Below, piece after piece: positions 31,512-39,087 of a stretch of DNA of 54,192 nucleotides; within the stretch, counting starts at the first letter, position 1; every line of letters begins with the position of its first letter. This stretch comes from Actinoplanes palleronii (GTDB lineage Bacteria > Actinomycetota > Actinomycetes > Mycobacteriales > Micromonosporaceae). The notes beneath the pieces were generated by a model. That model searched no databases, was not told the origin of the DNA, and saw nothing but the letters and a program-made list of their open reading frames with translations. Made by a program: the position numbers and the translations under genes. The DNA is taken from assembly GCF_016862315.1 (NCBI RefSeq), contig NZ_BOMS01000163.1, forward strand, positions 1 through 54,192, given 5' to 3'.

Positions 31512-32606
31512 TTAGGGAAACCGTACGGTGATAGCCAGGCCGCCTTCGGTGCGTGCGCTGGTGGTGAGGGTGGCGTGGTGGGCTTGGGCGACAGCGTTGA
31601 CGATGGCGAGGCCGAGACCGTAGCCGTCGCGGCGGCTGTGCCGGTCGAGCGCCAGTCTCTGGAAGGGTTGAAAGAGGCGCGGGATCTGGTTGTCGGGGAT
31701 GACCGGCCCGCTGTTGGTGACCGTGACGGTCGCCTGCCTGCCGGACGTCTGCGTGGTGATCTCTATGTGCCCGCCGGGATGGTTGTGGCGGATGGCGTTG
31801 TCGACGAGGTTGGCGATGAGGCTTTCGACCAGTCTCGGGTCCCCGGCCATCACCGCGGGCGCCAGGTGTTCCGTGATTTCAATATTCGTTCGTGTTGCTC
31901 GGCCGCGGCGGGACGTGAGTACTCCCGTGGCGACCTGGGCCAGGTCGACGGTGTCGCTGCGGGTGAGGCCGCGCTCGCTGGTGGCCAGGGCGAGCAGGGC
32001 GTGGACAAGCCGTTCCTGGTGTCCGCCGAGAGCGAGGGCTTCCTGGCAGGCCGAGCGCAGGGCGTCAGCGTCGGCTTCGGGGTCGGCGAGGGTGACTTCG
32101 AGGAGGGTTCTCAGGCCGGCCAGGGGGGTGCGTAGCTCGTGGGAGGCATTGGCGACGAAGTGCCGGTGAGCGTCGAAGGAGGCTTGCAGGCGGGCGAACA
32201 GGTCGTCGAGGATGGCGCCCAGTTCGGTCAGCTCGTCGGCGGGTTCGCCGAGGTTGAGGCGGTGGTGGAGGTTCCCGGCGGAGATCGCGGTCGCGGTGGC
32301 GGTGATAGCCCGCAGCGGCCCGAGGAATCGACCGGCAACGAACCATCCGGCAGCGAGGGCAACCGGGACGAGGACGGCGAGCGCGACGGCGGAGCCGACG
32401 AGAAGCTGGTGCGGGCCGATCCCCTCCCCGGTGCCGGTCACCGTGGCCGGTGCTGAGCTGTCGGCGGGGATGGTCGACTGGATGCCGGTCAGCGGGAGGG
32501 TGACGGTGGCGAGGACCACGACCCCGCCGGCGTAGATGCCTGCGGCGTAGAACAGCGTGAGCCGGGCCTGCAGGGAACGCCGGTGGATCAACGGGGGGTT
32601 GGTCAT
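31512..32606 (-). CDS. OmpR-type two-component sensor histidine kinase
   Basis: 364 aa from ATG 32606, with GGAGG 7 nt upstream. Helix 1 lies at about 17-42 (LTLFYAAGIYAGGVVVLATV) and helix 2 at about 70-95, with a short 28-residue extracytoplasmic loop between them. HAMP follows (FLGPLRAITATATAISAGNL), then HisKA with the H-box VANASHELRTPLAG (His156), N-box ANLVDNAIRHN, and G-box GYGLGLAIV. The small loop suggests it senses the membrane or an ABC transporter rather than a soluble ligand. Its regulator gene lies 5' on the same strand, but a 330-bp IS relic separates them. The ABC exporter downstream of the divergent region is a likely target. Confidence 0.93.
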   Translation of the reverse strand: MTNPPLIHRRSLQARLTLFYAAGIYAGGVVVLATVTLPLTGIQSTIPADSSAPATVTGTGEGIGPHQLLVGSAVALAVLVPVALAAGWFVAGRFLGPLRAITATATAISAGNLHHRLNLGEPADELTELGAILDDLFARLQASFDAHRHFVANASHELRTPLAGLRTLLEVTLADPEADADALRSACQEALALGGHQERLVHALLALATSERGLTRSDTVDLAQVATGVLTSRRGRATRTNIEITEHLAPAVMAGDPRLVESLIANLVDNAIRHNHPGGHIEITTQTSGRQATVTVTNSGPVIPDNQIPRLFQPFQRLALDRHSRRDGYGLGLAIVNAVAQAHHATLTTSARTEGGLAITVRFP

Positions 32607-32624
32607 CGGATACCTCCGTGGATA

Positions 32625-32948
32625 CTCCGGCCTTCAGGCCGGAGAGGAAACGGATGCCCTGCGGAGCAGGCCAGGGGCAGCGGGTTCGCCGCCAGGGCGA
32701 ATCCGGCGTCGGACACCCGTGGTGCGCGAGTGGACAGGTGTGCTAATTTCGTCGGGCCCGGCCGGTGATAACCAAGCCGGTCGGGCCTACCGCCGGGCTG
32801 GCGGGAAGTTACGTCTGTGGAGATTGCAGAAGACCGATGGGCGGTCCACCGTCCCTCGCCGGTAGTCCGGGTCGGCAGCGATCGGTGAAGCAGAAAGCTC
32901 AACCCGCGAGGGTGGAATCCCCCTGCTTCAGCTGGGGGAGATGTCAAG
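32625..32948 (+). mobile_element. IS200/IS605-like relic with tnpB 3' end / omega-RNA-like region
   Basis: The right end carries the hairpin TCCCCCTGCTTCAGCTGGGG (32918-32937, with CTTCAG in the loop side) followed by GATGTCAAG, the usual right end of IS1341-type elements. A second hairpin of the same CTTCAG type, CTCCGGCCTTCAGGCCGGAG, lies at 32625-32644. Between them a plus-strand frame ends ...YVCGDCRRPMGGPPSL, then SVKQKAQPARVESPCF, which resembles the degenerate C-terminus of TnpB fused to its guide-RNA region. There is no tnpA and no catalytic tnpB. The element separates the response regulator and kinase genes, and its right-end TCAA supplies the regulator stop codon. Confidence 0.65.
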
Positions 32949-33612
32949 GTGGCCCGATCCGGTAGCCGCCTTCGCGGATGGTCTGGATCACCGGGGGGTC
33001 ACCGAGTTTGGCGCGCAGCCGGTGGATGGTGTGCTTGACCGCGGAGGTGAAGGGGTCGGCCGCTTCGTCCCAGACGCGTTCGAGGAGTTCCTCCGCGGGC
33101 AGCACCAGTCCCGGTGCGGCCAGCAGGCATTCCAGGAGCGCGAACTCCTTCGGGCTGAGCTCGAGACGCCGCCCGGCGCGTAACGCCACCCGGCGAGCAG
33201 GGTCCACGGTGATGTCCCCGCAGGAGAGGATGGGAGGAAGCGACGGGGTGGCCCGGCGGGCCAGCGCCCGGACGCGGGCGACCAGTTCGGCGAAGGCGAA
33301 CGGCTTGGGTAGGTAGTCGTCCGCGCCGAGGCTGAGTCCGTCGACGCGGTCTTCGATCGTGTCGGCCGCGGTCAGCATCAGTACACGGGTGTCGCGGCGG
33401 TCGTCGGCGAGTCGCCGGCAGATCTCGTCGCCGTGGACACCGGGCAGGTCGCGGTCGAGGATCACCACCTCGTAGCGGGTGACGGCGAGGCTGTCGAGGG
33501 CGTCGGTTCCGTCCAGGACGACGTCGACGGCCATGCCCTCGCGGCGGAGCCCGGTGCCGATGGAGCGGGCGAGGATTTCGAAGTCCTCGACGACGAGGAC
33601 CCTCACCGCCAC
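32944..33612 (-). CDS. OmpR-type response regulator
   Basis: 222 aa from GTG 33612. The receiver has the acidic pair VLVVEDFEILARSI, phospho-acceptor VVILDRDLPGVHG (Asp53), and Lys in DDYLPKPFAFAELVARVRAL. The C-terminal winged helix is RLELSPKEFALLECLLAAPG, ending VKHTIHRLRAKLGD and IREGGYRIGPP. The stop TGA at 32946-32944 overlaps the GTCAA right end of the IS relic, so the insertion was placed almost exactly at the gene end. It pairs with the kinase beyond the relic and diverges from the ABC exporter operon (178-bp gap). Confidence 0.93.
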   Translation of the reverse strand: MAVRVLVVEDFEILARSIGTGLRREGMAVDVVLDGTDALDSLAVTRYEVVILDRDLPGVHGDEICRRLADDRRDTRVLMLTAADTIEDRVDGLSLGADDYLPKPFAFAELVARVRALARRATPSLPPILSCGDITVDPARRVALRAGRRLELSPKEFALLECLLAAPGLVLPAEELLERVWDEAADPFTSAVKHTIHRLRAKLGDPPVIQTIREGGYRIGPP

Positions 33613-33789
33613 TCACCGGCGATCGGCGTGCGCGCAGGGCGGCAGAATCGGCCGCCGGTTCGAGGTGCCATGCCGCAACGATGCCAGACCCCAGGTTCCC
33701 GCCGGGTCGCAGCCGCTGCGACCGGGCTGGAACCTGGTGCCGCGTACAACTGCCGGCATGAGTCCATTTGCAGCCTCGCGTGCGTCGCG

Positions 33790-34725
33790 ATGAGCGCCCC
33801 GGAGATCGTCCTTACCGGACTGCGTAAGCGGTACGGGGCCACCCTGGCGCTCGACGGCATGTCTTTCACCGTCCGTCCGGGCGTGGTGACCGGCTTCGTG
33901 GGGCCGAACGGGGCCGGGAAGTCCACCACGATGCGGGTGGTCCTGGGCCTGGACGCGGTCGATGAGGGCACCGCCTTGGTCGGCGGGAAGCCCTACCGCA
34001 GCCTTCGATGCCCGCTGAATCACGTCGGTGCACTGCTGGACGCGGCGGCGCTGCACCCCAGCCGAACGGGTCGTAACCACCTGCTCTGGCTGGCGTACTC
34101 ACAGGGTCTGGCCGCGCGGCGGGTGGATCAGGTGATCGAGCAGGTCGGGCTGACCTCGGCGGCCCGGCGCAAGGCCGGCGGCTATTCGCTCGGGATGCGC
34201 CAGCGGCTCGGGATCGCCGCGGCGCTGTTGGGCGACCCGCCGATCGTCATGCTCGATGAGCCGTTCAACGGCATGGACCCCGACGGCATCATCTGGATGC
34301 GGGGCTTCCTGCGGTCGCTGGCCGCGCAGGGCCGCGCCGTGCTGGTGTCCAGCCACCTGATGAGCGAGGTGCAGGACACCGCCGATCATCTCGTGGTGGT
34401 CGGGCGCGGCAAAGCCATCGCGGACGCCGGCGTGAACGACCTGATCGCGGCCACCTCGTCGGGCCGGGTGGCCCTGCGGACCACAGCCGGCCCGCACGCG
34501 ATGGCGGTGCTCGCACACGCCGGCGCGACCGTGGTGGCCACCGGCAGCGACACCATCACCGTCTCCGGCCTGCCCGCGGATCGGATCGTGACGCTGCTCA
34601 ACCGGAGCGTGGTGCCGTTCTCCGAGGTGTCAGCACACCGCGCCACCCTGGAGGACGTCTACCTGGAACTCACCCGCGACGCGGTCGAGTTCCGCGCCGC
34701 GACGCCCACGGAGGTCACCCGGTGA
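33790..34725 (+). CDS. ABC-2 exporter ATP-binding protein
   Basis: 311 aa. The frame is open from 33433 but overlaps the divergent regulator; ATG 33790 begins the ATPase fold. Walker A is GPNGAGKSTT (about residue 38), the ABC signature is YSLGMRQRLGIA (Ser-Leu-Gly replacing LSGGQ, about 130), Walker B is PPIVMLDEPF (about 152), and the switch His is in LVSSHLMSEV. The C-terminal 80 residues are the typical extension of this drug/bacitracin exporter type. With the next two genes it forms an ABC-2 exporter. The divergent OmpR-type two-component system is the likely regulator. Confidence 0.93.
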   Translation: MSAPEIVLTGLRKRYGATLALDGMSFTVRPGVVTGFVGPNGAGKSTTMRVVLGLDAVDEGTALVGGKPYRSLRCPLNHVGALLDAAALHPSRTGRNHLLWLAYSQGLAARRVDQVIEQVGLTSAARRKAGGYSLGMRQRLGIAAALLGDPPIVMLDEPFNGMDPDGIIWMRGFLRSLAAQGRAVLVSSHLMSEVQDTADHLVVVGRGKAIADAGVNDLIAATSSGRVALRTTAGPHAMAVLAHAGATVVATGSDTITVSGLPADRIVTLLNRSVVPFSEVSAHRATLEDVYLELTRDAVEFRAATPTEVTR

Positions 34726-36254
34726 CCGCCGTGACGACTGCCCACCCGGCGGGTCGAAGGACCACGCGCGACGGGTTCCGCCAGGTGTTGCACGCGGAAT
34801 GGACCAAGTTCCGGACGGTCCTGGGCTGGGTGGCAGGCATGGGGGTGGCGACACTGCTGGTGGTGCTGGTCGCCCTGCTCGCCGGAGTCAGCAGCGACCA
34901 GAAGGGCTCACCGCCGGTCCCGATCGGACCGGGCGGCGAAGCGGTCACCGACACCTGCTACTTCGTGCACCAGCCGCTGGCCGGGGACGGCAGCGTCACG
35001 GTCGCCGTCTCCGCGCTCGACAGCAGCATTCCCCAGGGCCTCGGGGACCTGCGGCCCGGCGTGGTGCCGTGGGCGAAGGCCGGGCTCATCGTCAAGGAGA
35101 GCACCCGCCAGGGATCGCCCTACGCGGCAATCATGATCACCGGCGGCCACGGTGTGCGGATGCAGGACAACTACGTCAACGACAGGGCCGGACTGCGGGG
35201 CCCGGTCTCCGCCGCGTCGGTGCGCTGGTTACGGCTGGACCGCTCAGGTGACACGATCACCGGCTACGCCGGCACCGACGGTACGAACTGGGCCGAAGTC
35301 GGGACCGCGCGGCTGAGCGGGCTCGGATCGAGCGTGCAGGTCGGGCTGTTCGTCGCGTCTCCGCAGGTCGTGGACGGCATGGGTACGACCGGCAGCGTGT
35401 CGACGGCCGCCTTCGGGGACCTTCGTCTCCACGGGGGCTGGACCGGCGGTGAGTGGACCGGAGAGCTGCTGGGCGATCACTCGCCCTCCTTCGCCGGCTT
35501 CCCGGGCAACGGATCGGGTTCGTTCACCCAGTCCGGCGGCCGGTTCACGGTGACCGGCGCCGGTGACATAGCGCCCGCTGTCCGCGAGACCCTGCCGACC
35601 GGCGGCACCCTCAACGACATCCTCACCACCGGCACGTTCGCCGCGCTGATCGCCGTGATCGTGGTGGGGGCGCTGTTCATCACCACGGAATACCGCAAGA
35701 ACCTGATCCACGTCACCCTGGCCGCCAGCCCCAGGCGCGGCCGGGTGCTGCTGGCCAAGGCGATCGTGCTGGGCGCCGTCGCCTTCGTCGCCGGGCTGGT
35801 GGGAGCGGTTCTGGCGGTTCCACTCGGCGCCCGGCTCGCCCGGGCCAACGGCGTGTTCATCTTCCCCGTGACGCCCTGGACCGAGATGCGAGTGGCGCTC
35901 GGCACCGGGGCGCTGCTCGCGACCGCCTCGATCCTGGCCCTTTGCATCGGCGCCATCGTCCGCGACAGCGCCGCCGCGGTCACCTCCGTCATCGGGGCCG
36001 TCGTGCTGCCGTACCTGCTGATCGCCAACCCGTTCATGCCCGCGAGCGTGGCGAACTGGCTGACCAGGGTGACGCCGGTCGCGGCCTTCGCCGTCCAGCA
36101 GACGCTTGTGCAGTACCCCCAGGTCGCCAGCCACTACACGCCGTACCAGGGCTACTACCCACTGGTGCCGTGGGTCGGGCTCGCCGTCCTGGCCGGCTAC
36201 GCCGTGGCCGGACTGGCCGTGGCGGCCGTCGTTCTCCACCGGAGGGACGCGTGA
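34722..36254 (+). CDS. ABC-2 permease with large extracytoplasmic domain
   Basis: 510 aa from GTG 34722, overlapping the ATPase stop by 4 bp. The first helix is at about 35-55 (VAGMGVATLLVVLVALLAGV). Residues about 65-285 form an extracytoplasmic insertion with lectin/glucanase-like beta segments (AKAGLIVKESTRQGSPYAAI, ITGGHGVRMQDNYVNDRAG, SGDTITGYAGTDGTNW). Helices then follow near 300-325, 340-370, 390-420, 425-445 and 480-505. Actinobacterial ABC-2 permeases with such a domain may recognise cell-wall or antibiotic ligands. It works with the ATPase at 33790 and the permease at 36251. Confidence 0.88.
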   Translation: MTAVTTAHPAGRRTTRDGFRQVLHAEWTKFRTVLGWVAGMGVATLLVVLVALLAGVSSDQKGSPPVPIGPGGEAVTDTCYFVHQPLAGDGSVTVAVSALDSSIPQGLGDLRPGVVPWAKAGLIVKESTRQGSPYAAIMITGGHGVRMQDNYVNDRAGLRGPVSAASVRWLRLDRSGDTITGYAGTDGTNWAEVGTARLSGLGSSVQVGLFVASPQVVDGMGTTGSVSTAAFGDLRLHGGWTGGEWTGELLGDHSPSFAGFPGNGSGSFTQSGGRFTVTGAGDIAPAVRETLPTGGTLNDILTTGTFAALIAVIVVGALFITTEYRKNLIHVTLAASPRRGRVLLAKAIVLGAVAFVAGLVGAVLAVPLGARLARANGVFIFPVTPWTEMRVALGTGALLATASILALCIGAIVRDSAAAVTSVIGAVVLPYLLIANPFMPASVANWLTRVTPVAAFAVQQTLVQYPQVASHYTPYQGYYPLVPWVGLAVLAGYAVAGLAVAAVVLHRRDA

Positions 36255-37015
36255 GACCGGCCCTGCACGCGGAATGGACGAAGCTGCGGACCGTCGCCGG
36301 CCCCGGGTGGCTGATGCTCGGCATGATCGCGGCGACAGTGGCCCTCAGCGCCGCGGCGGCCTCGGTGGTGACCTGCGCGGCCGACGGTTGCGGCGGTGAC
36401 CCGACCAAGCTCAGCCTCGTCGGCGTCGTGCTCGGCCAGGCGCCGGCCGCCGTGCTGGGCGTGCTGGTCATCAGCGGCGAATACGGCTCCGGCATGATCC
36501 ACACAACGCTGACGGCCGTGCCGCACCGGGTCACCGCCTTCGCGGCCAAGGCCATCACGCTCACCGGCGTCGTAGCCGCCGCCGCGACAATCGCGGTTCT
36601 CGGATCGCTGCTGGCAGGCCGGCTCATCCTGTCCCACCACGGCTTCACCGCCGCCCCCGGCCGTCCGGCCCTGTCCCTGACGCTCCGCGCGACCACGGGG
36701 TCGATCCTCTACCTGACCCTGATCGGCCTGCTCAGCCTCGGCATCGCCGCCGTCGTGCGCAACTCCGCGACCAGCATCGGGGTCATCCTCGGCCTGCTCT
36801 ACCTGCTTCCCCTCCTCGCCCAGGCGATCGGCGATCCACACTGGCAGCGCCGGCTCGAGCAGTTCGCACCGATGAGCGCCGGGCTTACCGTCCAAGCCAC
36901 CACCGACCTCGGCAGCCTGCCCCTCAGCCCGTGGGCCGGCCTCGGCGTCACCGCCGGGTGGGCCGCCGCCGCGCTCGTGGCGGGCGGCCTGCTGATACGC
37001 ACACGGGACGCCTGA
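36251..37015 (+). CDS. ABC-2 permease, second subunit
   Basis: 254 aa from GTG 36251, overlapping the first permease stop by 4 bp. It opens with HAEWTKLRTV, the same cytoplasmic motif that starts the first permease (HAEWTKFRTV), and has six helices: about 17-38, 58-78 (VGVVLGQAPAAVLGVLVI), 95-120, 140-165 (GSILYLTLIGLLSLGIAAVV), 175-190 and 225-248. The ISGEYGSGMIHTTLTAVP loop is a typical ABC-2 permease signature. It lacks the big extracytoplasmic domain of its partner, so the exporter is an asymmetric heterodimer. Confidence 0.9.
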   Translation: MRPALHAEWTKLRTVAGPGWLMLGMIAATVALSAAAASVVTCAADGCGGDPTKLSLVGVVLGQAPAAVLGVLVISGEYGSGMIHTTLTAVPHRVTAFAAKAITLTGVVAAAATIAVLGSLLAGRLILSHHGFTAAPGRPALSLTLRATTGSILYLTLIGLLSLGIAAVVRNSATSIGVILGLLYLLPLLAQAIGDPHWQRRLEQFAPMSAGLTVQATTDLGSLPLSPWAGLGVTAGWAAAALVAGGLLIRTRDA

Positions 37016-37168
37016 AGCACTCCGGCTACCGGGTTGCTGCCCAGCCCACGCGCTCGAGTGTCACCGCTCAGGATTCTGGGCGCGTGCGGCTCAGGGACAC
37101 CACCCGCGATGATCAAAACCCTTTCGGGTACGCCATGAGCATCCCCGCAACCGCAACCGCATCGGCAT

Positions 37169-37219
37169 TGACAACTTTGGTTGTCACGGTGAGGCTGGCG
37201 TTGACAACCAAAGTTGTCA
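37169..37219 (+). promoter_or_regulatory. twin 18-bp palindromic operators overlapping -35 boxes
   Basis: Two perfect palindromes TGACAAC-N4-GTTGTCA lie at 37169-37186 (centre TTTG) and 37202-37219 (centre CAAA). The second is the exact reverse complement of the first, and their centres are 33 bp apart, about three helical turns. Each is preceded by T, creating a TTGACA hexamer (37168, 37201). They stand about 100 bp upstream of the small HTH gene at 37321. The symmetry suggests a MarR- or TetR-size dimer bound twice on the same face of DNA. Confidence 0.8.
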
Positions 37220-37320
37220 CCACCGCTCCCACCAGTGCTTCGTCACCCGTGACTCGAGGCAACCTCCCGTCAACCCGGCGGCAGGGCATCGAGTCGCCAC
37301 CGGCATGCGACGGAGCAGCT

Positions 37321-37629
37321 ATGGCGGCGCTGACGAAAGCCCAGCACGATCTCGTGCAGGACGAACTCGCGCAGATGACGGTGCGGATCGCCCAGTGGAT
37401 GATGGCCGGCGAGGACTCGCCGGACTGGATGGACGAGCACCGGGTGCGACTGGCGGTCCTGGCGGCGACGGTCTTCATCGAAGAGCAAGTCGCCGACCAG
37501 CAGCGCGAGGCCGCCCACCGGGCAGGTGCCGCCGGTGCCACCTACGTGCAGATGGGCACGGCCTGCGGGATCAGCCGGCAAGCGGCGCGAAAGCGCTGGC
37601 CCGACGTGGCGGCAGCCAGCAGGAAGTGA
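37321..37629 (+). CDS. small helix-turn-helix protein, 102 aa, near the conjugation operon
   Basis: ATG 37321 has GGAG 6-7 nt upstream; the frame is open further back, but that part contains the twin operators. The product is helical: an acidic N-terminal half (AALTKAQHDLVQDELAQMTV, then WMMAGEDSPDWMDEHR), a long amphipathic helix, and a C-terminal HTH (YVQMGTACGISRQAARKRWP). It resembles small actinomycete DNA-binding proteins of plasmids and ICEs. Placed behind the twin operators and 156 bp before the next gene, it could be an autoregulator of the transfer genes, though it has no recognisable effector domain. Confidence 0.65.
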   Translation: MAALTKAQHDLVQDELAQMTVRIAQWMMAGEDSPDWMDEHRVRLAVLAATVFIEEQVADQQREAAHRAGAAGATYVQMGTACGISRQAARKRWPDVAAASRK

Positions 37630-37784
37630 CCGGCAGCGGCCGAGGTTGGCCAACAAGGGCACCGCTGTCGGGCAACACTGGGGCAACTGTTGGCGCGCTC
37701 GGTCCGACTGTCCGGCGCCCGTGAGCGGATGAGCACCTCGCACCGGCGCCCGGCCGGTGCCCGGTCGTCCTCCGTGAGGTGCCC

Positions 37785-38600
37785 ATGTCCGCGACATCGT
37801 GGCCGTCATCGCCCCTGCAGGCAGCACAGCGCGCCTTCTCCCTGCTGCTCACCCCACCGACCGCGTTCACCTACGACACCAGCGAGATCGAGGCGCTCGC
37901 CTGCGGCCCGGTCCCGCTGGACCGGCTGCGCGGCCTGCTGCTGTGCGCCCGGACCACCCCGCAGGACCGCGACATCGTCTGGCGCGACCTGGTCATGCGC
38001 GCCCGCCGCGACGGCCCCGGCTGGGTCATCGCGGCGGCCGGCGTCGCGATGCCCGGACTGCGCCGCGCCGCGCGACGGCTGGCAACGGGCTGGCCAGGCG
38101 ACGTCCACGACCTGGACGCCGAACTGCTGACCGGATTCGTGGCCGCGCTGCGCACCGTGGACGTGGACAGCCCCCGGATCTGTGGCCGGCTGATCGAGGC
38201 CGGGGTGCGCGCGGCCCGCAAGGTCCGGGACGCCTCGGCGGAGCAGGTCGCCCGGATCGCCGGGATACCGGGACCAGCCCTGCCGGCCCGGCCCGCCGAC
38301 CACCCCGACTTCGTGCTCGCCCGGGCCGTCGCGGTCGGCGTGGTCGACGCCGACGAGGCGTACCTGATCGGCGCGACCCGCCTCGAAGGAGCGAGTCTGG
38401 CCCAGGCGGGGGAGCAGCGCGGCATCTCGCCGCAGCTGGCCTCGACCTGGCGGACCCAGGCGGAGGCCCGGCTCCGGGCGGCGATCCAGGACGGCGACCT
38501 CGCCTTCGTGACGCTGAACCCTCGTCTCACCAAAGCCATCGCCGAGGCCACACCCTCGGCCAGCAGCGGGAATCTGTTGGCCAACACCCGCCGGTCGTAG
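37785..38600 (+). CDS. hypothetical HTH-containing protein upstream of the T4SS genes
   Basis: 271 aa. ATG 37785 is chosen because GAGG lies 6-7 nt upstream, exactly as for the pilin gene at 38746 (shared GAGGTGCCCATG). The protein is all helical, with alanine- and arginine-rich repeats, and has a C-terminal sigma-like or HTH segment (YLIGATRLEGASLAQAGEQR, then GISPQLASTWRTQAEARLRA). This resembles the end of sigma-70 region 4-type modules. Similar proteins precede actinobacterial T4SS clusters. A hairpin (GCACCGG...CCGGTGC, 37740-37760) lies just upstream. Confidence 0.65.
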   Translation: MSATSWPSSPLQAAQRAFSLLLTPPTAFTYDTSEIEALACGPVPLDRLRGLLLCARTTPQDRDIVWRDLVMRARRDGPGWVIAAAGVAMPGLRRAARRLATGWPGDVHDLDAELLTGFVAALRTVDVDSPRICGRLIEAGVRAARKVRDASAEQVARIAGIPGPALPARPADHPDFVLARAVAVGVVDADEAYLIGATRLEGASLAQAGEQRGISPQLASTWRTQAEARLRAAIQDGDLAFVTLNPRLTKAIAEATPSASSGNLLANTRRS

Positions 38601-38711
38601 ATCGCCCGGGACCCCGTGTTGGGGTGCAGTCGGGCCGGTGTCCGGCGATGTTCGGTACCCAACAGCAGGCCTTAGAGAGGTGCGGCATCAACCGGTGCCG
38701 TTCCCATCGCT

Positions 38712-38734
38712 GGGCCCCGCCGTGAGCGGGGCCC
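38712..38734 (+). other. stable hairpin immediately before the pilin ribosome binding site
   Basis: GGGCCCCGC-CGTGA-GCGGGGCCC is a perfect 9-bp stem with a 5-nt loop ending one nucleotide before the GGGAGG site of the gene at 38746. It could act as an mRNA 5' stabiliser or processing site that raises pilin expression relative to the upstream gene, or as a partial terminator. It has no T run. Confidence 0.6.
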
Positions 38735-38745
38735 GGGAGGTGCCC

Positions 38746-39087
38746 ATGCTGTCGCGCCCCATCGGCCGTCTCGCCCTCGCGGCGACCGCCGTCCTCCTCC
38801 TGCTGATCGTCGCCGAACCGGCGCGGGCCGCCCAGGAGACTGTGCTCGCGGTCTACACCCTGCCGCGGATCATCACGAACATCCGCAACTGGGTGATCGG
38901 GATCGCTGCGGCGAACGCCACGCTGTTCCTGAGCATCGCCGGGATCCGCTACATGCTGGCCAACGGTGACGTCGGCGAGGTCGAACGCGCCAAGACCGCG
39001 TTCCGGTGCGCGCTGCTCGGCTACGCGATCGCCCTGCTCGCCCCGGTGTTCATGAGCGTCCTCAAGTCTCTGATCGGGGCGTCCTGA
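38746..39087 (+). CDS. VirB2/TrbC-like pilin of a type IV secretion system
   Basis: 113 aa from ATG 38746, with GGGAGG 6 nt upstream. A Sec signal peptide (RLALAATAVLLLLIVAEPARA, cleavage ARA-AQ near residue 29) is followed by two membrane helices at about 45-66 (WVIGIAAANATLFLSIAGIR) and 86-107 (ALLGYAIALLAPVFMSVLKS), with a short charged loop (NGDVGEVERAK) between them. That is the VirB2/TrbC pilin layout. Its stop overlaps the ATG of the VirB6-like gene (TGATG). The gene starts the structural T4SS operon. Confidence 0.85.
   Translation: MLSRPIGRLALAATAVLLLLIVAEPARAAQETVLAVYTLPRIITNIRNWVIGIAAANATLFLSIAGIRYMLANGDVGEVERAKTAFRCALLGYAIALLAPVFMSVLKSLIGAS

Noticed and set aside
33433..33789. Upstream extension of the ABC ATPase frame
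   Set aside because: It lies antisense to the response regulator gene; the ATPase fold begins at ATG 33790.
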